Positions 6,964 through 14,089 of a DNA stretch of 32,358 nt are shown piece by piece (position 1 is the stretch's first letter; each line of letters starts with the position of its first letter). Origin of the DNA: DAOUCP01 sp034432155 (GTDB taxonomy: Bacteria; Chloroflexota; Anaerolineae; Epilineales; Epilineaceae); assembly GCA_034432155.1 (NCBI GenBank), contig DAOUCP010000034.1:1-32358 (forward strand), read 5' to 3'. The translations under genes and the position numbers were made by a program. The notes beneath the pieces are model-generated. The model made no database searches. It saw only the letters and a program-made list of their open reading frames with translations, and was not told the DNA's origin.

Positions 6964-8034
6964 TTATGGCCACGAGGACGTGCCCCAGGACGCGCCTGAC
7001 GCCGCGCTTGTCAGACGGGCTTCGAGCTCGGCGAGGTAGGCAGCCGGGCGGTCCAGGTAGGCCTCGCGAGGACGGCCGCCCTGGGCAAGCTCGGCGACGA
7101 GGGACGCCAACGCCGCATTGACGGGCGCCGCCAACCCCAGGCGGGCCGCCTCGCTTGCCACGGCACCATTCAGTACCTCGATTTCGGTGTGCCCCTGGCC
7201 CTGCGCCAGATCGGCGACCACGCCGGGAAGCCGATCGCCACGCTCGCGGCCCACGAACCGCGGCGCGATCGCATGGAGGAGACGCTCCGGCAGGTGTGCC
7301 ACCCACGGCGCGAGCCGAGCCACCGGGTAGCCCGGCAAGTTCACCGGTTGCCGACCGGTAGCGCGCAACACGAGCCATGCTTCGCGCCAAGCGGCCAGCT
7401 CGAGGTGGAAGAGCTCGCGCAACCGGAGCAGTCTTGGGGGCGGCCAGCCCAAAACGGCCGAGGAGGCAGCGCCGATCAGGTTCAAGAGCAGCTTCGACCA
7501 CTTGAGGGCCACGCCGTCCCGGTACAGGCGGACCGGCAGGCCGCCGCGCCGCAGCATCGTGGCGAGGTCGCGCGCCAAGGGGCAGCAGTCGGCGAGGCCC
7601 ACGCCCCCCTTGGGCCACGCCATGACGACGCCTGGCTCCAGGATCTGCACCGCCTGGGTGAGGGAGCCCCGGATGACGCAGTGGCCCGGGAGGGCTGCCT
7701 CGAGCCGTTCCTCGTTGCCAAGTCCATTCTGGAAGCTGACAAGCGCGGGCGGCGCACCCAGTCCCGCCCACTCGGCGGCCAACTCCGGGGTCACGTAGCT
7801 CTTGACGGCCACGAGCCCCAGATCGTAAGGTCCTTGTCGCTGGGCTTGGCTGACGCTCGCAAAGACAGGCAGGTGCAGGTGCCCGGGCGGATCACCGGCC
7901 ACCCGGAGCCCACGCTGGGCCATGGCGGCGCCATGCGCATCGCGGGCCACCAGGCACACCTCAGCTCCCGCGACCGCCAGCGAGGCGCCCAGGTAGGAGC
8001 CCACCGCTCCCGCTCCGGCGACCAGGACTCTCAT
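6964..8034 (-). CDS. panE: 2-dehydropantoate 2-reductase (ketopantoate reductase)
   Basis: 356 residues. It reduces ketopantoate to pantoate with NADPH in pantothenate/CoA synthesis. The N-terminal dinucleotide fold opens with MRVLVAGAGAVGSYLGASLA (GxGxxG), followed by DLGLVAVKSY and the VSFQNGLGNEE motif. The C-terminal all-alpha domain has the catalytic-lysine region (GVALKWSKLLLNLIGAASSA) and HTEIEVLNGAVASEAARLG near the conserved substrate-binding Asn/Glu, ending with a PVNAAL segment. The ATG at 8034 was chosen because the fold begins there; the open frame extends further upstream without family similarity. It follows plsY by 28 bases on the same strand. The PanE/ApbA family includes paralogues with other substrates, so the exact substrate is likely but not certain. 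Confidence 0.85.
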   Translation of the reverse strand: MRVLVAGAGAVGSYLGASLAVAGAEVCLVARDAHGAAMAQRGLRVAGDPPGHLHLPVFASVSQAQRQGPYDLGLVAVKSYVTPELAAEWAGLGAPPALVSFQNGLGNEERLEAALPGHCVIRGSLTQAVQILEPGVVMAWPKGGVGLADCCPLARDLATMLRRGGLPVRLYRDGVALKWSKLLLNLIGAASSAVLGWPPPRLLRLRELFHLELAAWREAWLVLRATGRQPVNLPGYPVARLAPWVAHLPERLLHAIAPRFVGRERGDRLPGVVADLAQGQGHTEIEVLNGAVASEAARLGLAAPVNAALASLVAELAQGGRPREAYLDRPAAYLAELEARLTSAASGASWGTSSWP

Positions 8035-8062
8035 GGCAGTTGGTCTCGATCGGCCGCGTGGC

Positions 8063-8743
8063 TCATGATTCCATCGGGCGATCGGCCTCTGGTTGCCCGA
8101 TCCGCCGTTCGGTGCCCTGTCGCAGGCGCCGCAGATTCGGTCGCAGGGCCCAGACGACCAGCGCCAGCTGCCCGATGGCGTACAGCAGGAACCCAGGCGG
8201 CAGGTCCCCGCGGATGACCCGCGCCGCCAGCAGGGCGGCCACGCTGCCGCTGGCCACGAGGCTGGCAACGGAAGCCATGCGCGTCGCGATCAGCGTCAGC
8301 CCAGCAGCCAGCGCCGCCCCGACCAAGGCGATGGGGTCCAGTCGCAGTACCGCCCCCAAGTTGGGGCTGGTTCCGGCTCCGCCCTTGAAGCCGGCCCAAA
8401 CCGAGTAGTTGTGGCCGAGGATGGCTCCCAAGGCGGCGCCGGACATGGCGTAGGGGCTGACGGCAGCGATGGTCCAGCTCGCGCCTGCCGATCGCTCGAC
8501 GAGCCACTCGGCAAGCGCGACGGCCAGGTAGCCCTTGGCGACATCCAAGGCCACGGTGAGGATCGCGGCCGATAGCCCGGCGGTGCGATACACGTTGGTG
8601 CCGCCGGTGCGCCCACTGCCGAAAGCCCGCGGGTCCTTACCGAGGGGCCGGCAGACGAGGATTCCCGACGGCAGCGAGCCCAAGACGTAACCGGCCGCCA
8701 CGGAGAGCAAGAGAACGGCAGGGGCCGTCGCGGCGTCGTTCAT
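8063..8743 (-). CDS. plsY: Acyl-phosphate:glycerol-3-phosphate acyltransferase (PlsY family)
   Basis: 226 residues, a polytopic inner-membrane protein. PlsY transfers an acyl group from acyl-phosphate to glycerol-3-phosphate, the first acylation of phospholipid synthesis. Visible: GYVLGSLPSGILVCRPLGKD, then DPRAFGSGRTGGTNVYR (motif 1, the phosphate/G3P region), ALDVAKGYLAV, and GHNYSVWAGFKGGAGTSPNL (motif 2). The usual motif 2 reads GGKG; here it is GGAG, and motif 1 has GSGRTGGTN instead of GSGNxGxTN, so the active-site loops are divergent. The ATG at 8743 was chosen because the hydrophobic first helix follows at once and GGAG lies upstream. It heads a likely plsY-panE operon. Confidence 0.85.
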   Translation of the reverse strand: MNDAATAPAVLLLSVAAGYVLGSLPSGILVCRPLGKDPRAFGSGRTGGTNVYRTAGLSAAILTVALDVAKGYLAVALAEWLVERSAGASWTIAAVSPYAMSGAALGAILGHNYSVWAGFKGGAGTSPNLGAVLRLDPIALVGAALAAGLTLIATRMASVASLVASGSVAALLAARVIRGDLPPGFLLYAIGQLALVVWALRPNLRRLRQGTERRIGQPEADRPMES

Positions 8744-8785
8744 GGTGACCGCTCCGCAAGCGGAAATGGAGAGGCAGAGGCAGCG

Positions 8786-8814
8786 AGCATAGCAGCTTGG
8801 CGGTGGCTCGGCAA
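8786..8814 (-). promoter_or_regulatory. Putative plsY-panE promoter
   Basis: Minus strand TTGCCG (8809-8814), a 17-base spacer and TATGCT (8786-8791). Transcription would begin near 8779, giving a 5' leader of about 35 bases before plsY. Confidence 0.5.
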
Positions 8815-9070
8815 CTGCCGGCGATCCGGTTGGGCTCCCGGGGGAGACGGACACCGCCGCAGGCACCTGGACGGTCACCTGTCGCAACCGCGGGCCAAGG
8901 GCCCGACGAGGCCAGGTCGGCAGGCGCGCGGACGCTCGGTCTTCAGGGCCTTGGAGAGCTCGATAACGCAGGCCATCGCGGCAGCCGCGCGGACGGTCGA
9001 CTCCGCCACCCCGCGGGCCCGACCCGGTTCCAGGGGCGACGGGGTCGAGAAGCGTCGGTCATCGGCTGCC
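8815..9070. other. Divergent intergenic region, no gene seen
   Basis: The 407 bases between plsY (minus) and atpB (plus) hold promoters at both ends. I see no coding frame with hydrophobic or family-like content in the middle, and in particular no atpI or atpZ ahead of atpB. Open frames here have arginine/proline-rich translations typical of non-coding GC-rich DNA. Confidence 0.6.
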
Positions 9071-9099
9071 TTGCGCCAGGCGGCCCGCTCTTGTATCAT
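9071..9099 (+). promoter_or_regulatory. Putative ATP synthase operon promoter
   Basis: TTGCGC (9071-9076), a 17-base spacer and TATCAT (9094-9099, five of six consensus bases). Transcription would start near 9106, about 45 bases before the atpB start chosen here. Confidence 0.5.
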
Positions 9100-9150
9100 C
9101 GCCGCTTCGGCCCGATCCATGACGGCCGGGCGACGCAACGACGGTGCGGC

Positions 9151-10254
9151 TTGGAACGATTGCGCAATCCCAAGACCCTGGCCATCGCCGGAACAGTGCT
9201 GGCGGCGGTGATCCTGAGTCGGCTCCTCTTTCGCGTGCCGCTGCCGCACGTCCAACTGCCTGCCGAGCCGATTCCGTTTCTGCCTGCTGTGCGCCTGCCG
9301 CTCTTGGGCGAGTTTCGGCTCACCAACACTGCCATCGCGGTCCTCCTGGCCGACGTGACGCTTCTGGCAGTGGCCTTGCGGGTGGGCCGGCGGCCAGAGT
9401 TGGTCCCTCGCGGGCTGCAGAATGTCGTCGAGGTGGTCATCGAATGGTGGCACAACCAGGCGGTGCAGATGATCGGTGTCGATGGTGCCAGGACATGGCT
9501 GCCGCTCGTGCTGACCGTCTTTCTACTGCTGGTAACGGCCAACTGGTATGAGCTCCTCCCCGGCTACGATACGGTGGGCGTGCTCTTCCGGCCCGAAGCG
9601 GTCGCGGCCGAGACGGACGTTGGCCACACCCTGTGGCAGGTCCGTTGGTTGGGGGAAACCGGCAGGAGCGTGGGCATTGCCACTGCTCGCCTGGAACCCG
9701 GCGCGGAAGATCGCCATCGCCCGGAGCCAAGCGACACGGGGCGCGACAGACGAGGGGCGGTGCGCAGCGAGACAGACCGGCTCGCCGCCGCGCACGAGGC
9801 GGTGGCGGCGGAGTCAACCGGCGGCTGGGCGTTTGTCCCCTTCTTGCGCGCTGCCGCCACGGATCTGAATTTCACGCTCGCCCTTGCCTTGATCTGCTTC
9901 GTGGCCATCGAGATTACAGGCTTTCGGGCAGGTGGCACTCGCTACGTGCGGAAGTTTGTTCATGTCGATTTCAGCCGCGGCGCACTGATGGGTGTAGTTG
10001 GCATTTTTGTGGGGTTGCTTGAGCTGATATCGGAATTCGTCCGTATCATTTCTTTTGCTTTCCGATTGTTCGGGAATCTATTTGCGGGGCAAATGTTACT
10101 GTTCGTCATACCTTTCTTGGTTCCTCTGCTAGTAGTCCCAATCTACGGATTGGAACTATTTGTTGGTCTCATACAAGCTTTCGTCTTCTCGATCCTGACG
10201 CTGGCCTTTATGGCTGTGGCATTAGTGACCGAAGAAGGCGACCATCATCGGTGA
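9151..10254 (+). CDS. atpB: F-type ATP synthase subunit a
   Basis: About 367 residues from TTG 9151 (TTG 9160 is also possible; no in-frame ATG precedes the first membrane helix and no strong Shine-Dalgarno is visible). Subunit a forms the proton half-channels against the c ring. The C-terminal half is canonical: FRLFGNLFAGQMLL carries the essential Arg, followed by LELFVGLIQAFVFSILTLAF. It is much longer than the usual 220-280 residues, because of an N-terminal extension and a charged loop of about 80 residues (nt 9570-9820) between the GLQNVVE/TANWYELLPGY region and DLNFTLALALI. Bases 10021-10200 are only 44% GC (79 of 180 counted), in sharp contrast to the surroundings. It is the first gene of atpBEFHAGDC. 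Confidence 0.92.
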   Translation: MERLRNPKTLAIAGTVLAAVILSRLLFRVPLPHVQLPAEPIPFLPAVRLPLLGEFRLTNTAIAVLLADVTLLAVALRVGRRPELVPRGLQNVVEVVIEWWHNQAVQMIGVDGARTWLPLVLTVFLLLVTANWYELLPGYDTVGVLFRPEAVAAETDVGHTLWQVRWLGETGRSVGIATARLEPGAEDRHRPEPSDTGRDRRGAVRSETDRLAAAHEAVAAESTGGWAFVPFLRAAATDLNFTLALALICFVAIEITGFRAGGTRYVRKFVHVDFSRGALMGVVGIFVGLLELISEFVRIISFAFRLFGNLFAGQMLLFVIPFLVPLLVVPIYGLELFVGLIQAFVFSILTLAFMAVALVTEEGDHHR

Positions 10255-10306
10255 CAGGTAGCGGAGCCACCGCTCCGTCTGTCTTCACGCGAGGAGGCCA
10301 GGTTCG

Positions 10307-10537
10307 ATGGATCCGGAATCGGCAAAGCTCATCGGCGCCGGTCTAGCGATCGGACTCGGCGCCGTCGGACCCGGCATCGGGATCGGCGTCTTGGTGCATG
10401 GCATGCTGGGGGCGCAAGGGCGAAACCCGGAGGTGGGTGGCGAGCTCTTCACCAATATGATTCTTGGCATTGTGTTCGCCGAATCGATCGCCATCTACGC
10501 CCTGGTTGTGGCCCTGATCATCCTGTTCGCGATGTAG
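10307..10537 (+). CDS. atpE: F-type ATP synthase subunit c
   Basis: 76 residues, two membrane helices joined by the cytoplasmic GRNPE loop (residues 38-42). The ion-carrying carboxylate is Glu59 in VFAESIAIYAL. Helix 1 has the GPGIGIG packing motif; Ile26 occupies the place where sodium-type rings carry Gln (GxGQG in Ilyobacter-like c subunits), so proton coupling is expected. Oligomers form the rotating c ring. A good Shine-Dalgarno (GAGGAGG, 10291-10297) precedes the ATG. Confidence 0.97.
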   Translation: MDPESAKLIGAGLAIGLGAVGPGIGIGVLVHGMLGAQGRNPEVGGELFTNMILGIVFAESIAIYALVVALIILFAM

Positions 10538-10572
10538 GAGCATGCGGCGGTCCGGAGCGCCGGAGGTATGCC

Positions 10573-11070
10573 ATGGCGAGTCTTGGTATTCTAGGGCCCA
10601 ATCTGCTCTTCCAGATTATCAACTTCCTGATCGTACTGTATCTGCTCAACCGATTCCTGTATCGGCCGATCCTGCGGCTGTTTGCCGAACGCCGCGAGCG
10701 GATCCGAGAGGGTCTGCACGCGGCAGAGCTGGCGCGGCAGGAAGCGGAGCGAGAGCGAGAGCGCATGCGCGCGGAATTGGATCGCGAGCGTCGAGAGAGC
10801 CAGGAACGGCTCCGGCAGGCCATCGAGGAAAGCGAGGCTGCGGCTCGGGCCCGGCTGCAGGAGGCCAATGCCGAGGCCGAGCGCATCCTCACCGAGGCGA
10901 GTCGCGAGGCCGAGTCGCTGCGTGAGCGCAGCCTGCAGGCGCTGCAGGGCGAGATCGCCAATCTGGCGCTGCTGGCGGCGGCCAAGGTGCTCGAGGATGG
11001 CCTCGATGAGGCCCGCCACCGGGACCTCGTCGACCGCTTCCTGCGGGAGAGGCTGGGTGAGATCGCATGA
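10573..11070 (+). CDS. atpF: F-type ATP synthase subunit b
   Basis: 165 residues. One N-terminal membrane helix (LLFQIINFLIVLYLLNRFLY, about residues 10-29) is followed by a long charged coiled coil (Glu/Arg/Ala-rich, about residues 37-135) and a C-terminal delta-binding part. It is the peripheral stalk linking F0 to F1. GGAGG (10561-10565) precedes the ATG. Its TGA overlaps the atpH ATG in ATGA, so the two are translationally coupled. A single b gene is present, so the stalk is presumably a homodimer. Confidence 0.95.
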   Translation: MASLGILGPNLLFQIINFLIVLYLLNRFLYRPILRLFAERRERIREGLHAAELARQEAERERERMRAELDRERRESQERLRQAIEESEAAARARLQEANAEAERILTEASREAESLRERSLQALQGEIANLALLAAAKVLEDGLDEARHRDLVDRFLRERLGEIA

Positions 11071-11537
11071 CCGATCGTCCCGCTGCCCCTGGCCCCATGC
11101 CTGGAGCTGGTCTGTCCGGCGCGCCAGGCGCGGCAGGTGCCGCACTGCCGGGACTTGGCCGCGAACGGGCAGCCCTGCGGGCCAGGGTGCCCAGCTCGCT
11201 CGAGGAGATCAAGCGCCGACTGGCGCACATTGAAGAACATGGCCGGGAGCGGCCCACCGCCGAGGTCACGACGGCCCGGCCGCTGACCGATCGTCAGAGG
11301 GCCGTGTTCGAGGCGCGGCTGCGGCAGACATACGGCTCCGACCTGCACGTGCAGTTTCGCGTCGAGCCGGCCATTCTGGGGGGGGTGGTCGTCCGGGTTG
11401 GCGATCGCCTGCTGGACGACAGCCTGGCCACGCGCTTGGCGCAGCTCCGCGAACTGCTGGTCGGCGCGCGCGTTCGCCAGCACATCCCCGGCACGGAGGA
11501 AGACCCGATGATCGCGACGGGCGGGCCGAGAAGCTAG
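11067..11537 (+). CDS. atpH: F-type ATP synthase subunit delta, C-terminal domain only
   Basis: 156 residues, against about 180 for a normal delta/OSCP. The C-terminal domain is clear: LTDRQRAVFEARLRQTYGSD, then LHVQFRVEPAILGGVVVRVG and DRLLDDSLATRLAQLREL. The six-helix N-terminal domain (normally starting with an ARRYAEALFE-like helix), which caps the N-termini of alpha, is absent. Instead there is a Pro/Gly/Ala-rich stretch (residues 1-30) and one predicted helix (about residues 38-58). Position between atpF and atpA and the ATGA overlap with atpF support the call. The reading frame is intact with no sign of a frameshift, so this looks like a genuine short form. Confidence 0.85.
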   Translation: MTDRPAAPGPMPGAGLSGAPGAAGAALPGLGRERAALRARVPSSLEEIKRRLAHIEEHGRERPTAEVTTARPLTDRQRAVFEARLRQTYGSDLHVQFRVEPAILGGVVVRVGDRLLDDSLATRLAQLRELLVGARVRQHIPGTEEDPMIATGGPRS

Positions 11538-11545
11538 AGGTGCCG

Positions 11546-13075
11546 ATGGATACCAGCGTGGAGCAAATGGCTGCCAGCCTGCGGCAACAGATTGAGGCCT
11601 TCGAGGCCACTGTGGCGGCCGTCGACGTCGGCACCGTGGTCGAAGTTGGCGACGGGATTGCCCGCATCGCAGGCCTCCGCGGCGCCACCGCGAGTGAACT
11701 GTTGGAGTTTCCCGTGGCTGGCGGGCTGTCGGTCTACGGCATTGCCTTGAACCTGGAGGAGGAGTCGGTGGGCGCAATCCTCCTTGGTGATGCCACCGCC
11801 ATCCAAGAAGGCGATGTGGTGCGCTCCACCGGGCGCGTGGTCTCGGTGCCGGTCGGGGACGGCTTGATCGGCCGGGTCGTGAACGGCCTTGGGCAGCCGA
11901 TCGACGGCCAGGGACCGATCCAGGCGACCGCCTATCGAGCCATCGAGCGCATCGCCCCGGGGGTGCCGGAACGCCAGAACGTCAAGGAACCGGTGATGAC
12001 CGGCATCGTGGCCATCGACGCCATGATCCCACTGGGTCGCGGCCAGCGCGAGCTCATCATCGGCGACCGACAGACAGGCAAGACGGCCATTGCCGTGGAT
12101 ACCATCATCAACCAGCGGTCGTCGGATGTGGTCTGCATCTACGTGGCCATCGGCCAGAAGCGTTCCCAGGTGGCACGTCTGGTGGCCACCCTCGACGCCC
12201 ATGGCGCCATGGAGCACACCATTGTCGTGGTGGCCAGCGCTTCCGAACCGGCGGCCTTGCAGTACATCGCACCGTACGCCGGTTGCGCCATGGGCGAGGA
12301 GTTCATGGAGCGCGGCGGCCACGCCCTCATCGTGTACGACGACTTGTCCAAGCATGCTTGGGCCTACCGGCAGGTGTCTCTCCTGCTGCGACGGCCACCG
12401 GGCCGGGAGGCCTATCCGGGCGATGTGTTCTATCTGCACTCGCGCCTCCTGGAGCGCGCCGCCAAGCTATCCGACGAACGGGGGGGTGGCTCCCTGACGG
12501 CACTGCCGATTGTGGAGACGCAACTATCGGATGTGTCGGCCTACATCCCGACGAACATCATTTCCATCACCGATGGCCAGATCTACCTAGAACCGGAGCT
12601 CTTCCACGCCGGGATCCGGCCGGCCATCAACGCCGGCCTGTCCGTCAGCCGGGTTGGTGGCGATGCCCAGTACCGGGCCATGAAGCGGGTGGCAGCCCCC
12701 CTACGTCTCGACATGGCAGCCTTCCGCGAGCTGGCGGCCTTCGCCCAGTTTGCCGGCGATTTGGATGCCGCCACCCGAGCGCAGCTCGATCGCGGTCTCC
12801 GGCTGCAGGAGGTTCTCAAGCAAGGGCAGTTTCGCCCGATGCCACTGGCGGAGCAGGTCGAGCTGCTGTACGCCGTCACCCGCGGCCATGCCGATAGCGT
12901 GAGCGTGGCTCGCATGAAGCAGTGGCAGTCAGCGCTGCTCGACTTCCTGGCCAAGGTGCACCCCGACATTGGCCGCGAGATCGAGAGCCGGCACGATCTG
13001 GACGATGACCTCGCGGATCGGCTGGAGGAGGCGATCCTGAGCTTCCAGGCGTCCTGGCGCCCAGAGGAAGGTTAG
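11546..13075 (+). CDS. atpA: F-type ATP synthase subunit alpha
   Basis: 509 residues from ATG 11546; AGAGG lies five bases upstream, which makes the in-frame GTG at 11540 less likely because it would overlap that site. Non-catalytic nucleotide-binding subunit of F1. Visible: the N-terminal helix and beta-barrel (VDVGTVVEVGDGIARIAGL), the P-loop GDRQTGKT (about residues 173-180), HALIVYDDLSKHAWAYRQVS, and the arginine finger in SVSRVGGDAQ (about Arg369), which completes the catalytic site on beta. It follows atpH by eight bases. The N-terminal segment that normally docks on the delta N-domain is present although that delta domain is missing. Confidence 0.97.
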   Translation: MDTSVEQMAASLRQQIEAFEATVAAVDVGTVVEVGDGIARIAGLRGATASELLEFPVAGGLSVYGIALNLEEESVGAILLGDATAIQEGDVVRSTGRVVSVPVGDGLIGRVVNGLGQPIDGQGPIQATAYRAIERIAPGVPERQNVKEPVMTGIVAIDAMIPLGRGQRELIIGDRQTGKTAIAVDTIINQRSSDVVCIYVAIGQKRSQVARLVATLDAHGAMEHTIVVVASASEPAALQYIAPYAGCAMGEEFMERGGHALIVYDDLSKHAWAYRQVSLLLRRPPGREAYPGDVFYLHSRLLERAAKLSDERGGGSLTALPIVETQLSDVSAYIPTNIISITDGQIYLEPELFHAGIRPAINAGLSVSRVGGDAQYRAMKRVAAPLRLDMAAFRELAAFAQFAGDLDAATRAQLDRGLRLQEVLKQGQFRPMPLAEQVELLYAVTRGHADSVSVARMKQWQSALLDFLAKVHPDIGREIESRHDLDDDLADRLEEAILSFQASWRPEEG

Positions 13076-13084
13076 GGCGGCAGC

Positions 13085-14056
13085 ATGGCCACCACGCGCG
13101 AGGCCTTGCGTCGCATTCGCTCCATCACCAGCCTCGGCAAGGTCACACGGGCCATGGAGGCGGTGAGCGCGTCGCGTCTGCGGCAGGCGCAGGCCGCGAC
13201 CTTGGCCAGCCGTCCGTACGCCCGACAGGCGGTCGAGGTCATCGCCTACCTGCGGGCCGAGGCAGCCCGGTCTGGCAGATTGCACCCGCTGCTCCAAGAG
13301 GTCGGGGCTGGCGTCCCGCTGATCGTGCTCATCAGCCCGGACCGTGGCCTGACGGGTGGCCTGGTGATGCAGATCCTGCGGGCGGCCGTCCGTCGCGCCG
13401 CCGAGCTGGGCACGGACGTGCGCTGGGTGGTGGTCGGCCGCAAAGGCATCCAGTCCCTGTCGCGCTGGGGCTACCGCCTGGAGCACGTGTTCGACTGGCG
13501 GGGCAAGACAACCGGGGCGCCGAGCCAGACTGCGGCCCAAAGTGGCCCGGCACGGGCCGAGACCAACGGCGGGCGCGACGGGCGCTCTGGCGAGGTACGC
13601 CTGCCGGATGCCCCCGTCGCGGCGGACGTTCGGACGCTGGCGCACATCGTGACGAACGGTTACTTGAACGGCAAGTACTCGACGGTGTACCTGGCCTACC
13701 CGAGCTACCAGAGCCTCACGCAGCATCCCATTGTCTTCGACATCCTGCTCCCGATCCAGGTGCCGCCCGGCGGCGACAGCTGTCTTGGCGAGTTCAGCTT
13801 CGAGCCGAGTCCCGAGGTGGTGCTCGAGGATGTCGTGCCCCGGATGATCGAAGTCGCGATCTACCAGGCGCTCTTGGATGCTCGGGCCAGCGAGCACTCG
13901 GCGCGCATGCTTGCCATGCGCCACGCCACGGAAGCGACCGAGGAGCTGACGGCCATGTTGCGCCTGGCATACAACAAGGCACGCCAGAGCGAGATCACAA
14001 GTGAGCTATTGGACATCACCGGTGGCGCCGAGGCCCTGCGTTCTCACGTGGCCTAA
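13085..14056 (+). CDS. atpG: F-type ATP synthase subunit gamma
   Basis: 323 residues. The N-terminal coiled-coil helix (ALRRIRSITSLGKVTRAMEA) and the C-terminal helix (SARMLAMRHATEATEELT, then AYNKARQSEITSELLDITGG) form the rotor shaft; the Rossmann-like middle starts at PLIVLISPDRGLTGGL. Gamma is usually about 285-300 residues; the extra length is a hydrophilic Gly/Ser/Arg-rich insert at about residues 140-170 in the middle domain. It lies at a different place from the cyanobacterial/chloroplast regulatory insert as I remember it (about residue 200-235) and has no Cys pair. It begins nine bases after atpA. Confidence 0.95.
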   Translation: MATTREALRRIRSITSLGKVTRAMEAVSASRLRQAQAATLASRPYARQAVEVIAYLRAEAARSGRLHPLLQEVGAGVPLIVLISPDRGLTGGLVMQILRAAVRRAAELGTDVRWVVVGRKGIQSLSRWGYRLEHVFDWRGKTTGAPSQTAAQSGPARAETNGGRDGRSGEVRLPDAPVAADVRTLAHIVTNGYLNGKYSTVYLAYPSYQSLTQHPIVFDILLPIQVPPGGDSCLGEFSFEPSPEVVLEDVVPRMIEVAIYQALLDARASEHSARMLAMRHATEATEELTAMLRLAYNKARQSEITSELLDITGGAEALRSHVA

Positions 14057-14089
14057 GGCTAGGCTTCGGCACCGGCAGGAGGGACAGCG

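Noticed and set aside
6938..7771. 277-codon minus-strand frame overlapping panE
   Set aside because: Different frame of panE with Arg/Gly/Pro-rich translation; panE has complete motifs.
9001..9040. tRNA-like T-arm (GGTTCCA) in the plsY-atpB gap
   Set aside because: No acceptor, D or anticodon arms can be built around it.
11040..11200. Frameshift explaining the missing delta N-terminal domain
   Set aside because: No other frame upstream of or within atpH/atpF encodes the missing six-helix domain, and atpF is complete with an ATGA junction.
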